64,000 bases of DNA from positions 10,106,407-10,170,406 of the forward strand of contig JAJEKV010000035.1 in NCBI GenBank assembly GCA_021234155.1, in the 5' to 3' direction. The stretch's first letter is position 1, and every line of letters begins with the position of its first letter. The notes under the pieces are model-generated. The model did not search any database. It was not told the origin of the DNA and was given only the letters and a program-made list of their open reading frames with translations. A program made the position numbers and the translations under genes. Origin of the DNA: Isoetes taiwanensis. Its lineage: Eukaryota; Streptophyta; Lycopodiopsida; Isoetales; Isoetaceae. Below, piece by piece: positions 36,171 to 47,499 of the stretch.

Positions 36171-37973
36171 TATTATATCATCTTTTTCTTCTAGTCAGAT
36201 ACTATTCAGTTACTATTCAGTATAGCCTAATGGGTAATGGGTTTTTTCTTGCGCAACGGGCCTATAAAGTATAATTGTGGAAGCTTGGGCCCATATGAAG
36301 AAAGGGGAAGCTTTACTCTTGTTGCCATGATCCTTTGTAACGTTGGAAACTTGTCAACAATACGTGGCCTTTATTGAGATGAGGTCTTTTTTCACACATG
36401 CAAACTTACTCAAAAACTTGCTATATGACCAAATGGATGCTAAGGCAAAAAGAGCATAAGTAGTGTGCTTTATCTACTTATAGCAACGATGTCTAACCTA
36501 GAGGGTGAGATAAGTTGGCGTAGTTAGCATTGGGCTAAAGCTAGAAACTGGTAATTGGAGTTCATTCTACTTTAGATTGTTGAGACTATGTGCATGTCTT
36601 CAAATGTTTAAGTTTATTGTATGTTAGAACTATAGAATGCATATTGCGTTTTTTACATGTCTTGTTTTCCCTTGCATTGAAGAAGTTGAAAGAAGTTATT
36701 TATGTGTTGTAGAGGTCATTTGGTAACTTTCTCTAAATTAGATTCTGTCTCTTTCTGCTCTTACGGCAGTTGTTCAAGCCTTTTAAGTTTAAAAGTTAAA
36801 TCAACTATGCTTTCCTAAACAAAGGATTCCTTTAACGAAACACACGACCTGGTCGGAAAATATACATGGGCCAGATGCTTACATTCCATTCTGGATGTAT
36901 TTTCCATGTCTTTAAACTCATTGGCTGCAAAATAAAAGCTCAATTTATGGTCAATGCATTACAACAACAACCAGACATGGAGAGAATGTAAGCACTTTCA
37001 AAATTGCAAGTATAGAGGATCAAGCTCACCCAATATGCAAGAAAAGATGCAACATGTATGCTCAATCGAGATCATATGAATTAAAAGGATTCTCCAGAAA
37101 CAAATTGAGTAAGTGTGTCTACAGCTTATATGGAAACCTGTAAATGCTTGCAAACACATGGGACTCTTGTACTAAGGAGAAAAGAATCTTTAAGCAAATA
37201 TTCTTTTGCAAAAAAAAATATTGAGATTCAAGTATAACCAAATCTTGATGTACCTCCAGCAATATCCACTTCCTTTGTGCTTTTGCTGCTTGAGATTTAG
37301 CATTCTGGAAGCTGTTAAAATCGTTTTGCAAGCTTGAAGAAGCATAATATTAACCAGAACCTTGAAACAGAGGTTTGCTTCCATGTGAAATTTGAAGGTA
37401 AACATTCTAAAGCAACAACTCTGGTCTTACAACACAGAGCTTTTGTTATGTGTCTATCGAAAGCAAAGGCAAGCAGATCCGAGATTCAGCGCCCATAGCA
37501 ACACCCAATAACCTGTTTTTTTTAGGAAGACTGTCGTTGCCCTAATTTGCCATGAGCTTGAACGAAAAACCGACTGGGCTAGGGGCCTGGCAGAATGGAA
37601 GTTCTGCGCCATTTTGCAAGAGCTCTAAGAAAGCCCTCTGTTTTCTAAAAACATTATAAGCCCTACTCTATTCAGGCATAAGCACTAGCGACCACAACAA
37701 ACCAGAGCAAACCCTGTTCATCACAGCATGCTTCACATCATGATGGCAAGTCGCTCCGCTCCCGAATCTAAGACTGCCCATTTTGGCCTTTCCTTCTCCA
37801 TTCCGGTGGCCTCCTTTTTTTTTTCCTATATGTCGTATATTCGCCCTGTTTGGATAGTGCCGCACCTTTTCAAAAAAAAAAAAAAACACACTTGGCATGC
37901 CATGTGGCACAATCCGAGCCGCCCATGTTTGATGCATGACATACTTACAGGATAATTTTATTATATAAAGACT
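36171..37973. other. Intergenic, no gene seen
   Basis: No supported gene. At 36175-36196 there is a copy of the 22-23 base motif that also brackets 37997-38258. Near 37846 the phrase gccctgtttggatagtgccg resembles ends of plant MITEs, but no partner end was found. Confidence 0.4.
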
Positions 37974-38281
37974 ATATCATCTTTTTCTTCTAGTCTATAG
38001 GGTCTAATCTAGTGCTAAGAGTCTGAACTTTGTTGTCCTTCTGCCCTAGTTGAACTAGCATAGCCCACAATATCTATCTACCAGCCTATATAAAGTATTG
38101 ATTAACTACGTAGCTCCATATTTAAATTTTTTATCTTCACTTGTAAGCTGTGTCCTTGAATTAATCGCAGAATAAGTGCAAAAGATTTCCAATCATCATT
38201 GTCATGTATTTTTGTTATATTTCATATTTTTGTATTTAGTATTTCATTTTTTTTTATTATATCATCTTTTTCTTCTAGTCT
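37974..38281. repeat. 23-bp direct repeats flanking a dirigent 3' relic
   Basis: An identical 23-base sequence starting atatcatctttttcttctag lies at 37974-37996 and 38259-38281, and 22 of its bases occur again at 36175-36196. The enclosed 262 bases contain the dirigent-derived segment. The pair could be a long target duplication or ends of a repeat family. Confidence 0.6.
38072..38253 (+). pseudogene. Relic of a dirigent gene 3' end
   Basis: This stretch matches 29521-29705: the last codons (encoding about IYQPI and the stop) and the 3' untranslated region of the intact dirigent gene, with small gaps. No upstream dirigent coding sequence is present. Confidence 0.8.
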
Positions 38282-39631
38282 TTTTTTTTGTCGTCAATTA
38301 ATAATGTCATCAAATCTGTTATACATAAGCTTTTACTTCATTTCTCTGAGCCTGTTATTTGGACATGCATAATACTCTGTATTAGTATAATTGGTCACCA
38401 ATGTGTTGTAGTTGTAAGAACACAACTTTCTTTTTGAAGTTATGCTTTAACAATTGGCCTCTGGGCATGTATTCTTCAGAATGTGCATCGATTCTTGAAG
38501 CTGACTTCATTATCCTTTGTATGAAAAATGATCAAAGATGTTAGAAATGTTACTTTCTACTCCAACGAAGTTCTGAATTATGGAAGCCGTTATTGTATCT
38601 TAGAAGGTAAGTGTCTACTACGAACTTATATTAATAGTAGAATGCTTAATTGAATTTTACATTTAGTAACTTTTGCATTTTATACATATCAATATGCTGC
38701 GATGTTGGAAAAAGTAACTACATCCCTATCAACAAGAGGGAACAGAAAATCTCAGGGAACAAAAATTCTCAATTCAACATGGCTCAAATTGCTGATTCTG
38801 AAGGTGTTTATATAACCCTCCATATTTGACTCGAAGCTGGCATTTTGCAGGTCAGTTGTAGCTCATCCGCCATTTGGTTTACCTTCCTCTCTTCTTTATA
38901 TTTTTATTTTTTTTACTGGTGTATTATCGCAAATGGCAATGGAACATTGTTCATCAGCAAAAAAATGCATATGAATTAGGCGTACTCAAAGCCATTGATA
39001 CACCATGCCATTTTATTTCATGCATAGATGCTCTAAGCAATCATAGAAGACACGAGAACTGTTTATCCTCCTCTTTCTGTGCTTTGGATTTAAGTCCAAA
39101 CCAGAACGGTCTTACGAGTACCCATTCTTATAACTAGAACAATTTCATTGATTTGCCCACTTAGTAAAATAAGCTTTTGGTTTATTTATTAACTAAGCCA
39201 TATAGGCTGCACTTTCCATGTTGCTCATTGTTTGCTCAGTCATTGCATGTAGAATGCTTGATTTTATCTATCATATGTTTTGGTTTTAGATGAGGATTAA
39301 ACCAATGTTATTGCAATTGTAAGTCCACTGGCGAGCAAGATGCAGAATAGATGTCAATTTGGCTTACGCTCTCTTAACTTATACTTAGAGATTCTAAATA
39401 TATGAATTCAGTGCAATGTTTCAATGGGTGTGATCGCAATCGAACTTATAGTTAGAGATATCAAATATTCTAATCCAATGCAGTTTTCCCATGGTGTAAT
39501 CTTACAAAACAATGCAGCCCTTATAGATATATTGCTATGCCATAAGCCATAGCAATCGTTCTTTGATCCAATATGTTGGGTGCTTGTAGCTATTGCATCA
39601 ATTCGCATGGGGTCCCACAGGCTACAGATTT
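38282..39631. other. Intergenic, no gene seen
   Basis: ORFs at 38874-39137 and 39408-39608 have no recognisable domain. Confidence 0.45.
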
Positions 39632-40062
39632 AGACAGGTAGATGGGAGCGGCCGCAATTGCCGCGAGAAGCGAGACTATGTACCTGTTGCCAGTTACAGG
39701 TTATTGAAGATGAAAGCCATACTCTTCTGAGTTGCCCTGCTTTTGAGATAGTCCGAAATCATTTTTTGACCTTAGCATTCCATTCCACACTTCCACAACT
39801 TCTCAGAGCACCATCTGTGCATGACTTGGCATTATACATACTTGAGGTTCTAGATAAACGTCTGCAATTACTGAGCCCTCAGTAGTCATTATCTCCGCTT
39901 GTCTAGTATCATCATTACTACAAAGGTTTTTCCCTTGAAAACCTTTTGAGGCAGGGGTTTTTTAATCCTAGTAGTAATGATTGTACTAGCCCATTGTATG
40001 GGTCCCATGACCTATTGGTCTTCGTGGACGTTAAAAAAACCATTCTATTCTATTCTATTCCT
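39632..40062 (+). mobile_element. LINE-B3: 5'-truncated 3' fragment
   Basis: An uninterrupted frame to 39885 encodes the LINE-B C-terminus: GRWERPQLPREARLCTCC, then VIEDESHTLLSCPAFEIVRN, a Cys/His zinc-binding pattern. The LINE-B 3' block follows: ggtttttcccttgaaaacc, ggggttttttaatcc, gggtcccatgacc, cttcgtggacgttaaaa and (attct)n ending near 40060. The frame is cleaner than in LINE-B1 and LINE-B2, so this copy seems younger. Confidence 0.85.
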
Positions 40063-40500
40063 AAGGAATTTGAGCTTGGTGTCTGGACAAACAATTATTA
40101 TACCTAAAGGAATTTGAGCTTGGTGTGTGGATTTAAGATCACCTAAGAGGTTCAATTGACATAAGCATCTAAGGGATTTAAGATCACCTAAGATGTTCAA
40201 ATGACATAAGCATCTAATGTATTATGAAATTGGCTACAAATTAAATACTATAGAACCTAACAATTAAGGGGAGACACACAAACTACAATTGCATATACGT
40301 CATGGGCTATGAAAACGTAAGGGTTCACCACATCAGAAAAAGAGGATTTAGAATGGACTTTGCAATATCTCATAATAAGATTCACACTACACTTTAAATG
40401 CAATTATTGATCATGCATTCCATTACATCTATAGATCTAATTACATGTAGTGCTTTAAATTCATCTACAATCTACCTATTCCACACGTCCATGATTAATA
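40063..40500. repeat. Short local tandem repeats
   Basis: Two ~50-base direct duplications: ggaatttgagcttggtgt (40068 and 40108) and aagatcacctaag with gacataagcatcta (40135-40215). The remaining bases form the likely interior of the Helitron ending at 40528. No gene is seen. Confidence 0.5.
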
Positions 40501-40528
40501 CCCGGCATCGCCGGACACACGTTTCTAG
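40501..40528 (+). mobile_element. Helitron-type 3' end (plus strand)
   Basis: A hairpin ccggcatcgccgg (40502-40514) is followed by ten bases and CTAG (40525-40528), then T. It closely resembles the reverse-strand end at 20207-20234, so both belong to one family. The body lies to the left; its 5' end was not located. Confidence 0.65.
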
Positions 40529-40690
40529 TTATTTTCATATTTAGCAAGGTTTAAATATTTTTATGTTAGAAAATTGAAGAATGCAGTTCTAGAGTGTTGT
40601 AAAAACTGTCAAATTCTCCAAAGTTTAAACAATCATACCAACATAAAGGTGAATCCAATGGTTATGAAATTCTCACACATCATTAAGAAT

Positions 40691-41137
40691 CAAGTGTAGA
40701 CTCATAGAACAGTAGTAGATTTGAAAATTAAAATTTCTCTTGTGAGATATATAGGTTTAAGTGGTAGGGGATACGGTGGACCCTTTTTGGTCCATGGACC
40801 AGAAATGGTCATTGGGACAACTCTAGTGTTAGCAATGGTCACAAGCAAGTGGAATTGCTTATAAAGATTGGGAGCGAGCATTTATCATTGCACTGCATGT
40901 AGGTCGTAATTTTTTAAACGAACTTGCTTTCAGGCTACTTGAAAGAGCGATCGGATCAGGTTTTTCCCCCCTTTTTTTTTTTTTTGCAAGCTGTGTTAAC
41001 ATGGAAGGGAGTACATGGAAAAAAAAAAACAATTTACGCGCACATTCATTGTTACGTACACATCATTCCAAACACATTATATCAAAATTAAAATTTGCTA
41101 CGCACCCAAAACAATTGAGAATGGTTCACAAAATCCT
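40691..41137 (+). repeat. Dispersed SINE-like repeat, copy 2 (uninterrupted)
   Basis: Direct match of 27040-27783 without the fold-back insert. A T tract (40974-40985) and an A tract (41020-41029) are in the same places. Confidence 0.65.
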
Positions 41138-41698
41138 AGGTGGTGGCCCCGTCAATGGTGACGTCCCCATCGTGAGCGCTTATTTGGCCGTCGTTTTTGT
41201 GAACTGGAGGCTTCAGATTGGTTCATCTTGGCACCTACATGGCGCAACCGTGGAATAGAGGTGGCGCATACCTGTACCTTCATGGTCCTGAAGCAGCATC
41301 GATGTGGCATACCCTGTTTCAACGGAAGGATTTCCCTATTCTTGGTGATGGAGGGAGAGAGCTCTGCAGTGGTTAAGGCAGTTGTTGCCGTTGGAGATAA
41401 CAGCGCCATTGATGGCGCTTGCTTTTTGCTTGCTTGGCGCCAAGGGTTTCAATGGTTTTAAAAGGATCCAACAAGGATTTCTCATGGAAAACCATGTTCT
41501 TCATGGATTTCGCATCTCTTGCTTCATTCCCTCCATTTTTTTGAAGCTTGTTCATGGATTTGGCGCTTATTTGGCAAGATCTTAGCTTCGAATCCCCTGG
41601 ATCGATGACTTGGCAACTGCAGGGCCTTTGATTCTTAGTTATCTTGTTTTAGTCCATGATCCCTGATCCATTTTCTCGGTGCACACAGATATAAATAT
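41138..41698. other. No supported gene
   Basis: Overlapping ORFs on both strands (for example 41228-41461 and 41382-41585) have no recognisable domain. This may be the 5' part of the pogo-like element; no terminal inverted repeat was identified. Confidence 0.35.
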
Positions 41699-41915
41699 GT
41701 TCAATATTCAATGGAAACTCGTGCTTCTCTCATTTTCGTAGTGCTGTTCTCCTTACAGCAGTAATGGAATGAGAGGTGAGTTGTTTCTCATTTTGTTTTC
41801 TATTTCTATATGTTTTTAGCTTTCTAGTGTTCAATCTTCAATGACAACTTGTGCTTCTCTCATTTTCGTAGCTCCGTTATCCTTACAGCAGTAATGGAAT
41901 GAGAAGTGAGTTGTT
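41699..41915. repeat. ~130-bp tandem duplication upstream of pogo-like gene
   Basis: The blocks at about 41699-41780 and 41825-41910 share tctctcattttcgtag and ccttacagcagtaatggaat, each followed by gtgagttgtt. It probably lies in the leader of the transposase gene and duplicates a splice-donor-like gtgagt. Confidence 0.65.
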
Positions 41916-42006
41916 ATTTTGTTTTTCATTTTAATATATTTTGAGTTTTCTAATATAATTTTCTGTTGCATGCAGGTGTTCTTTTGTTGCATTTGCTGTT
42001 GTTTAA

Positions 42007-42465
42007 GTGATCATCTCAGAGATGAATTTAAGAAGCAATCGCCATGTTGCCTTTCCTCCAAATAGAAATCCTGATTTTGTAGTTGGCAATGAACCACCAC
42101 CCCCACGTAGAAAGAATAGATCCTCCAGACCTCTGATTTCAGCCCCAAAGACTCCTAATGCTGGAAAAAAGATTGTTAGAGGACCTGCTAGAGTTCTTGG
42201 ACAAAGGAAGCTTTAGAATCTGCTATAGATGACATAGAAGATGGTGTGTTCTCCATAAGAAAAGCAGGTCTGCACTATGGTATTCCCCAGACCACTCTTA
42301 GAAACCATCTCTATGGCAAATCCAAGAATGAATTTGGTAGTGTTCCCAAAGCATTGACTGTAGAAGAAGAGAAATTATTTGTTGAATGGGCACTCAAACT
42401 TGCTGATGAGTGTCGTGCTGTAAACTTAGATATTATGAAGCAAAGGGTTGCTCAGATTAAGAGCA
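42007..42465 (+). pseudogene. pogo/Tigger-like transposase, N-terminal half
   Basis: Encodes a basic leader and then, after a frameshift near 42190, WTKEALESAIDDIEDGVFSI, RKAGLHYGIPQTTLRNHL and ALTVEEEKLFVEWALKLAD: the HTH_psq/CENP-B-like DNA-binding region that precedes a DDE_1 catalytic domain in pogo-type transposases. Homology stops after about KQRVAQI, where the family would continue into the PGRKWW block; that block is found at 61760, about 19.3 kb away. The simplest reading is one gene split by nested insertions. Translation then runs out of frame into the HGKG fragment. Confidence 0.8.
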
Positions 42466-43319
42466 TAAGATCAGAATGCACTGGAATTTCTTTGGCTCAG
42501 GACATGGGAAGGGCACACATGACGGAGAAGGAGCCATAGCCAAACTATGGCTCGAGGCAGAACAAAGAAAAAAGGATGGGAAAGTGATAAAAAATGCAGA
42601 AACTGCATGTGAGGTTCTTGAAGAGAAAATTTCTGATGTGGAAAGGGTATTTTGGAAGGTGTCTGACATTGACCGTTCCCAAAGATTTGATGTGCTCCCA
42701 GTGAAAGGGGCGCAATCTCTTCATTGCGTATCATCCATAGATCCAAATGATCCAACAAAGTTAATGTGTAGATCTCTTTCATGTTTTTGTAAGGCATGCA
42801 TCAATTCTGATTGGCCTGCTTGTGAGAATGCTGATGGGAGTTGAGAAAACTAGAGCCTACAAACAGGGGACAATGTTGAAGAAGATGGGTAGTGCAGGCG
42901 AGGACTTGTGGGCAAATGGCGTGGACAATGTGGATGAGACAAAGTCGCAGGTTGGAGATTATTTTGCATCATTCACATCCCCGACACAATTATGAAAGGG
43001 TCCCTTATTATCTCATCCAAAGGTACGTAAGAAACATGCCCTCGAAGAAGACACCAAGGATGACTATGGAAATGAATTTTATTGTGGTAATGAAGTTATA
43101 GCTGATAACTACTTTGAATTGATTCCTGGTTGCCATCAAAAGTACAAGCTTATTCAAGGAAAGAAAATTCTTGTCCATCCCGAGTCAGTAATTGGGGTGA
43201 GATTTCCATTGGAGCCAGTCAAACATAAGATTAAAGGTACATCTTATGCATATGAACTGACTAACTATTGGCATGAAATGTTGCTGGGAAATTTGACAGA
43301 GATTGTAGAATCTCTGTAA
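42466..43319 (+). pseudogene. HGKG-type transposase-like gene, 3' fragment
   Basis: Starts at about MHWNFFGSGHGKGTHDGEGA and continues with a KLWLEAEQRKKDGKV stretch, VFWKVSDIDRSQRFDV, a LMCRSLSCFCKACI segment and C-x4-C patterns to about 42842. After a break it resumes near 43020 and ends in KGTSYAYELTNYWHEMLLGN (stop at 43317). The same motifs occur in E2 on the minus strand (53575-52220). I recall similar uncharacterised proteins from transposon-rich genomes but cannot name the superfamily. His, Lys and Asp of HGKG-x2-DG may be functional. The fragment is plus-strand and abuts the pogo N-terminal half without a recognisable transposon end. Confidence 0.6.
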
Positions 43320-43499
43320 TACGTTAACCTGTTGTTGAAGTAACTTTTCTATGCACTAAGGCATGGACTTGCAAACTGAATGTAATCAGAATGTGAATTA
43401 GATTAAAACACAAACATTAATATATTGTTTATATAGTTCCAAGACTGTTATACTTAGTGTAAGTTGTAAAAAACACTGTAAGCAGAAGGTCTCAAGATT

Positions 43500-43886
43500 C
43501 AAGATTCAAGACTCAAGATTCATCCAGAAGGTCCTCGGCAATGGTCCTGTTCCCGAAAATTGTGAGAAGAGTGTCCAGGACAGCTGTTTGGAAGTTGGTG
43601 AAGTCTAACAGAAGCAAGACATGTGCTTCTCGCTTCTGTTGCCATTTATGATAGAGATTGGTAAAGTATGGTTTGAGGCTATTGAATCTCTAAACCTCAG
43701 CCCTTTTCAGCACTTTGTTGATTGCTTTTGCATGCACAACTTCCTGTTTAAGTTGAATGAGAATACTCTCTAGTTCTGCTTTAGATAATTGGGATTCCTC
43801 ATCTCCCTTGGCCGCTGCTACTCCCATAGCTCGATCCATGCTTCCAACATTGTTAAGTCTCCTCTGTGCATCTGTGTAGAACATCA
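43500..43886 (-). pseudogene. Gene Y, second exon (outer copy)
   Basis: On the minus strand an acceptor tgttctacacag (ending at about 43875-43887) opens an exon encoding a DAQRRLNN start, KAELESILIQLKQEVVHAKA and, after a break, EAHVLLLLDFTNFQTAVLDT. E2 contains a homologue at 49500-49920 with the same acceptor and the segments HVLVLLDFTNYSAKNL and IELKQ. The function is unknown; the first part looks like a coiled coil. The first exon lies at 55297-55385, separated by the E2 insertion in the intron. Confidence 0.6.
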
Positions 43887-43919
43887 TAAGCAATTGTTAG
43901 ATTAGGAACAAAAGCATGT

Positions 43920-43949
43920 TTAAGGGTGAAAGCATGTTGTAGTGGAACA
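43920..43949. repeat. E2 left TTAA + terminal inverted repeat
   Basis: TTAA at 43920-43923 is followed by the 26-base repeat beginning gggtgaaagcatgttgtag. It is the exact reverse complement of 55261-55286. Confidence 0.92.
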
Positions 43950-44089
43950 AAAACGTGCATTTTAGCACCACATTTTTGGGTGCTAAGTGTGGTGGGAACT
44001 ACCGAATTTGTAGTGGGAGAGGGAGTTATTTTTTCAAAAATACACATGATTACTTATTCAAAATTTTGTCCTTTCAGTCTTATTCAGGC

Positions 44090-44235
44090 TTATTCAGCAA
44101 CGTACACGATCATTTTCCCTCAAAAACTCTGATCACGCTCCCTTAATCCAGCAAGACCATTTCTGATTCTGAATTTTCATTTTCCCTCAAAAACTCTGAT
44201 CACGCTCCCTTAATCTGCCAAGACCATTTCTGATT
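44090..44235. repeat. Two-copy ~75-bp tandem repeat near E2 end
   Basis: The phrase tcaaaaactctgatcacgct followed by cccttaat and agaccatttctga occurs twice. E1 has the same pair at 5150-5260 in reverse orientation, so the duplication predates the split of the two copies. Confidence 0.7.
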
Positions 44236-45239
44236 TCTGGCAAGAAGATCGATCACGAAATGGCTCTGATCATACCGGACTTGAATGCCACGGGATACAC
44301 CTACAAGGAAATGTACAGGCAAGAAAAGCATCTTACGCCACACAAGAAGAAATCGAGTCTGTTTGGGGACCGAAAGTATTAGGAAAATCCACTTACAGGT
44401 GGGTTGCATTCTAGATTCGGGGATGCCCATGATTCTCTGTTGTTTAGAATATTGTTTTGTTTCATCATGCAGGTTGAAGAATCTGAGCAAGGAGAGGTAT
44501 AATGAGCCTTTACAAAAAAATCACAGGCAGGAAGTGTGCCTGGGGAGGCATGGCCTCACAGACTATGGCTGTTGCGTGTTACCTTCACACAAAAGGAAAA
44601 GAAATAAACTGGTTGAGTTTCTGGCAACAGTTAAGAGAAAAAGGGTCTGAAGACTCTCCGTCCCAACGTAAGAGGAAGCATGCAAGCATTTCAAATAGTG
44701 TGGAAGCAGAGCAACACGCCCGCAGATGATGCTTCCTCTCTTGAAATGACTAGGCCACAATTCAAGCCTCCTCAAGCTGTAAGAAGAATCTCGGGGAAAA
44801 TCATCAAAAAAATAGGTACTTTTCAACCCTCTTCTTCCGGAACCACCATATGATGCAATTTAATATTGGGCTGTTATTTTCCAAAGAAGGTCTAGCAAGC
44901 TTGAACAATCGTGTACACCACTTACTTCTTCATTTGGGTGTGTTGTGAGTTATGTGTAGGAAATTTGTCTTTGCTAGTTTCGAGTTGTGGTGGATAATTT
45001 CAGTTCCACAATGAGTATGTAGCTCAAATGTGTTCTGGAGACAGTCATATGGTGCCAATTATATGTTAATAATGTAGTTTGTAGCATATGTAGTGTCACA
45101 TATAGTACTAAACATGGTACCTTATCCGAATAGTGAATTGGCTTCCATATGTTTCTATACTTAGTGTCATATGTGATGTTAGATATGGTGATACTTGTGA
45201 ATGGTGGATTGTCCGCCATATGTGGTGCCAATCGCTAAT

Positions 45240-45625
45240 GCGCTAAATATTGCACCACGCCATCCGCCACATATGGGGTGGTGGATGCCCGCGGATGTGG
45301 TGCCTTCTTTGCATTGTGGTGCCACATGTGGTGTCTAATGTGGCACCACTATGGATCCACATTTTGCACCACATGTGGTGTATTTGACGCCATTTGTGGT
45401 GCGAAGTAATGGATTGCCATATGTGGTGCCTTGGGTGCATTGTGGTGCCATAGGTGGTGTTTCATGTGGCACCCGGTTTGGTGCCACATGCCACACCACA
45501 TGTGGTGAATATGACGCCACCACGGTGCCACATGCCACACCACATGTGGTGAATATGGCGCCATTTGTGGTGCAAAAGTTTGTCATGATGTAAAGTGGTG
45601 CCTGTTGTGTCATGTGGTACTAACC
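45240..45625. repeat. CACATGTG palindrome array in E2
   Basis: Inverse of the E1 array 3895-4240, with units such as cacatgccacaccacatgtg and gtggtgaatatg. Overlapping ORFs on both strands are by-products of the palindromic composition. Confidence 0.75.
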
Positions 45626-45736
45626 TTGGATTACTTTCGGTTGAATTCAACAGACACTGGGAGAATGGATCAACTCTACAAGATCAGAAGTGATTCAGTG
45701 TAAGGCAAGATCAGAAGTGATTCAGTGTAAGTCTGC

Positions 45737-46800
45737 TCAAGCTACTGAGGCACTTACAGGTGAGCACTTATAGGTAGCTTAATTTACATGCTAAGGGCCT
45801 GATGTAAGGGACAGATGCCAATTAGGATTAGTGGACTTCCTAATCTTTCACCCTGGCTTAGTCTCTTTCGTTTGTCCTGTTTGATGTATCTAATTTGCCC
45901 CCTAGGATGAGGTCGCTCACTCATTTTAGGTGGCGAATTAGATACATCAAGCAGAAACTTCAAAAGAGAGTAAGCCCAACTTAATCTCCTTCGTTTTTAC
46001 GTTTGATGTATCTAATTTGCCCCCTAGGATGACATCGCTCACTCAGGTGGCGAATTAGATACATCATGCAGGAAACTCGAAAAGGGAGTAAGCCCGACAT
46101 AAAACAAGATCCTGGCTGGCTTAGTCTCTTTTGCTTCTCCTGTTTTGTGTATCTAAAGTGCCCCCTGGGATTGCTGAATGCGGATTGCTGAATGCAGTCA
46201 CCAATACCATCTTCCATGTCTGCTCAGCCTCTTGAGGTACTTCATAACAAAATTCCTGAAGTGCTTAGTATAATTGTATTCTCATTGACAAATTTGCGTT
46301 CACTTTGCAGGATTTGTAATCATTGAGAATTGCTGTCATGAATTTTCTACAGCATGGGTACAAGCCTTAGGGAGGATCAAAAGCAACTTCAAGCTACTGA
46401 GGCACTTACAGGTGAGCACTTATAGGTAGCTTAGTTTACATGCTAAGGGCCTGATGTAAGGGACAGATGCCAATTAGGATTAGTGGACTTCCTAATCTTT
46501 CACCCTGGCTTAGTCTCTTTCGTTTGTCCCCGCTTTGATGTGTCTAATTTGCCCCTAGGATGAGGTCGCTCACTCATTTTAGGTGGCTAATTAGATACAT
46601 CAAGAAAACTTCGAAAGAGAGTAAGCACAGCTTAGTCTCCTTCGTTTTCTGTTTGATTTATCTAATTTGCCCCCTAGGATGACATCGCTCACTCAGGTGG
46701 CGAATTAGATACATCAAGCAGGAAACTCGAAAAGGGAGTAAGCCCGACATAAAACAAGATCCTGGCTGGCTTAGTCTCTTTTGCTTCTCCTGTTTTGTGT
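45737..46800. repeat. ~656-bp tandem duplication with a hairpin array in E2
   Basis: The block starting gctactgaggcacttacagg at 45737 recurs at 46393. Each copy contains hairpins with arms gatgtatctaatttgcc and ggcgaattagatacatc around a core with gatgacatcgctcactca (45883-45948, 46005-46065, 46537-46601, 46655-46715), plus truncated half-units near 46143 and 46796. E1 has only two such hairpins. Confidence 0.7.
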
Positions 46801-47499
46801 ATCTAAAGTGCCAAGTCAAGTCAAGCTCCAGTAGGTGCTCCACACCAATCTGCCAAATCAGCAGATGCATCAGGTTATGATCTGAACAAATCGTTTGGTG
46901 AATGTAAGTCACAAGGTAACTTCCAACCTTTTGTGCCTGTCTTCTTTTTAATTTGACCCATATAGTTACCGAATCTGTTAAATTTTTGCAGCTGGAAGTG
47001 TCTCAGAGAAAAAGCAAGAGCAGAATTCCAAGCAAAAGACACCTCCAAGACATTCTGAAGCATATATGTGTCTTGCTATATGTGTCTTTGTAAAGCATGT
47101 TGTGGCTGCAGTAATACGAGACTTGGACATACTATCCCAATGCAAGGTGAGTTCGTAAATTTGAAGGTATTACTCATCCAATGTGAGGCCTGATATGTTT
47201 GTTGCAGGGTGTACCAATTTCTAGTTCTTGAAATTTGTTGGACACGAGAATGATGATTGATGTTGTGAAGCACAGTTGCTGTAGTAATGAAGCTGAGGTT
47301 GACAGATCAATAGATCTTTACTTGTAATCACATGTTTGTATTATTGTAACCAAAGAGGTTATTCTTGTAACCTATTCTTTCATTGACACTCTAATGTACA
47401 TTGTTGTATACTATTGTATACAATAGACTTTTCTGGCTGACCAGAGCAACACTGCGGTGGAGTTCAAATCTCGGAAGAAATTGATGTATTCAAAGATTC

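Larger units (their letters stand above)
44220..47225 (+). pseudogene. Gene X of E2, multi-exon, degraded and internally deleted
   Basis: Plus-strand counterpart of the E1 gene. Recognisable parts: a first exon near 44255-44395; a second with KKITGRKCAWGGMASQTMAV and a basic/Ser-rich tail (44475-44815) ending in a gtact donor; an exon with CCHEFSTAWVQALG (46310-46415) ending at gtgagc; an exon with APVGAPHQSAKSADASGYDL (46810-46905) ending at gtaagt; and a final part CVFVKHVVAAVIRDLDILSQ (47083-47147) ending at gtgagt, with a last exon after gtttgttgcag (47210) encoding about GVPISSS and a stop. Compared with E1 it lacks the FCP1-like 1.56 kb and most of the 2330-2640 exon. The last exon's cag acceptor is intact here. 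Frameshifts occur, for example near 44500. Confidence 0.5.

Noticed and set aside
37846-37875. Start of a PIF or hAT MITE (gccctgtttggatagtgcc)
   Set aside because: No second terminus or target duplication was found nearby.
41228-41585. Overlapping ORFs upstream of the pogo-like gene
   Set aside because: No domain, both strands open, and adjacent to a repeat; treated as non-coding.
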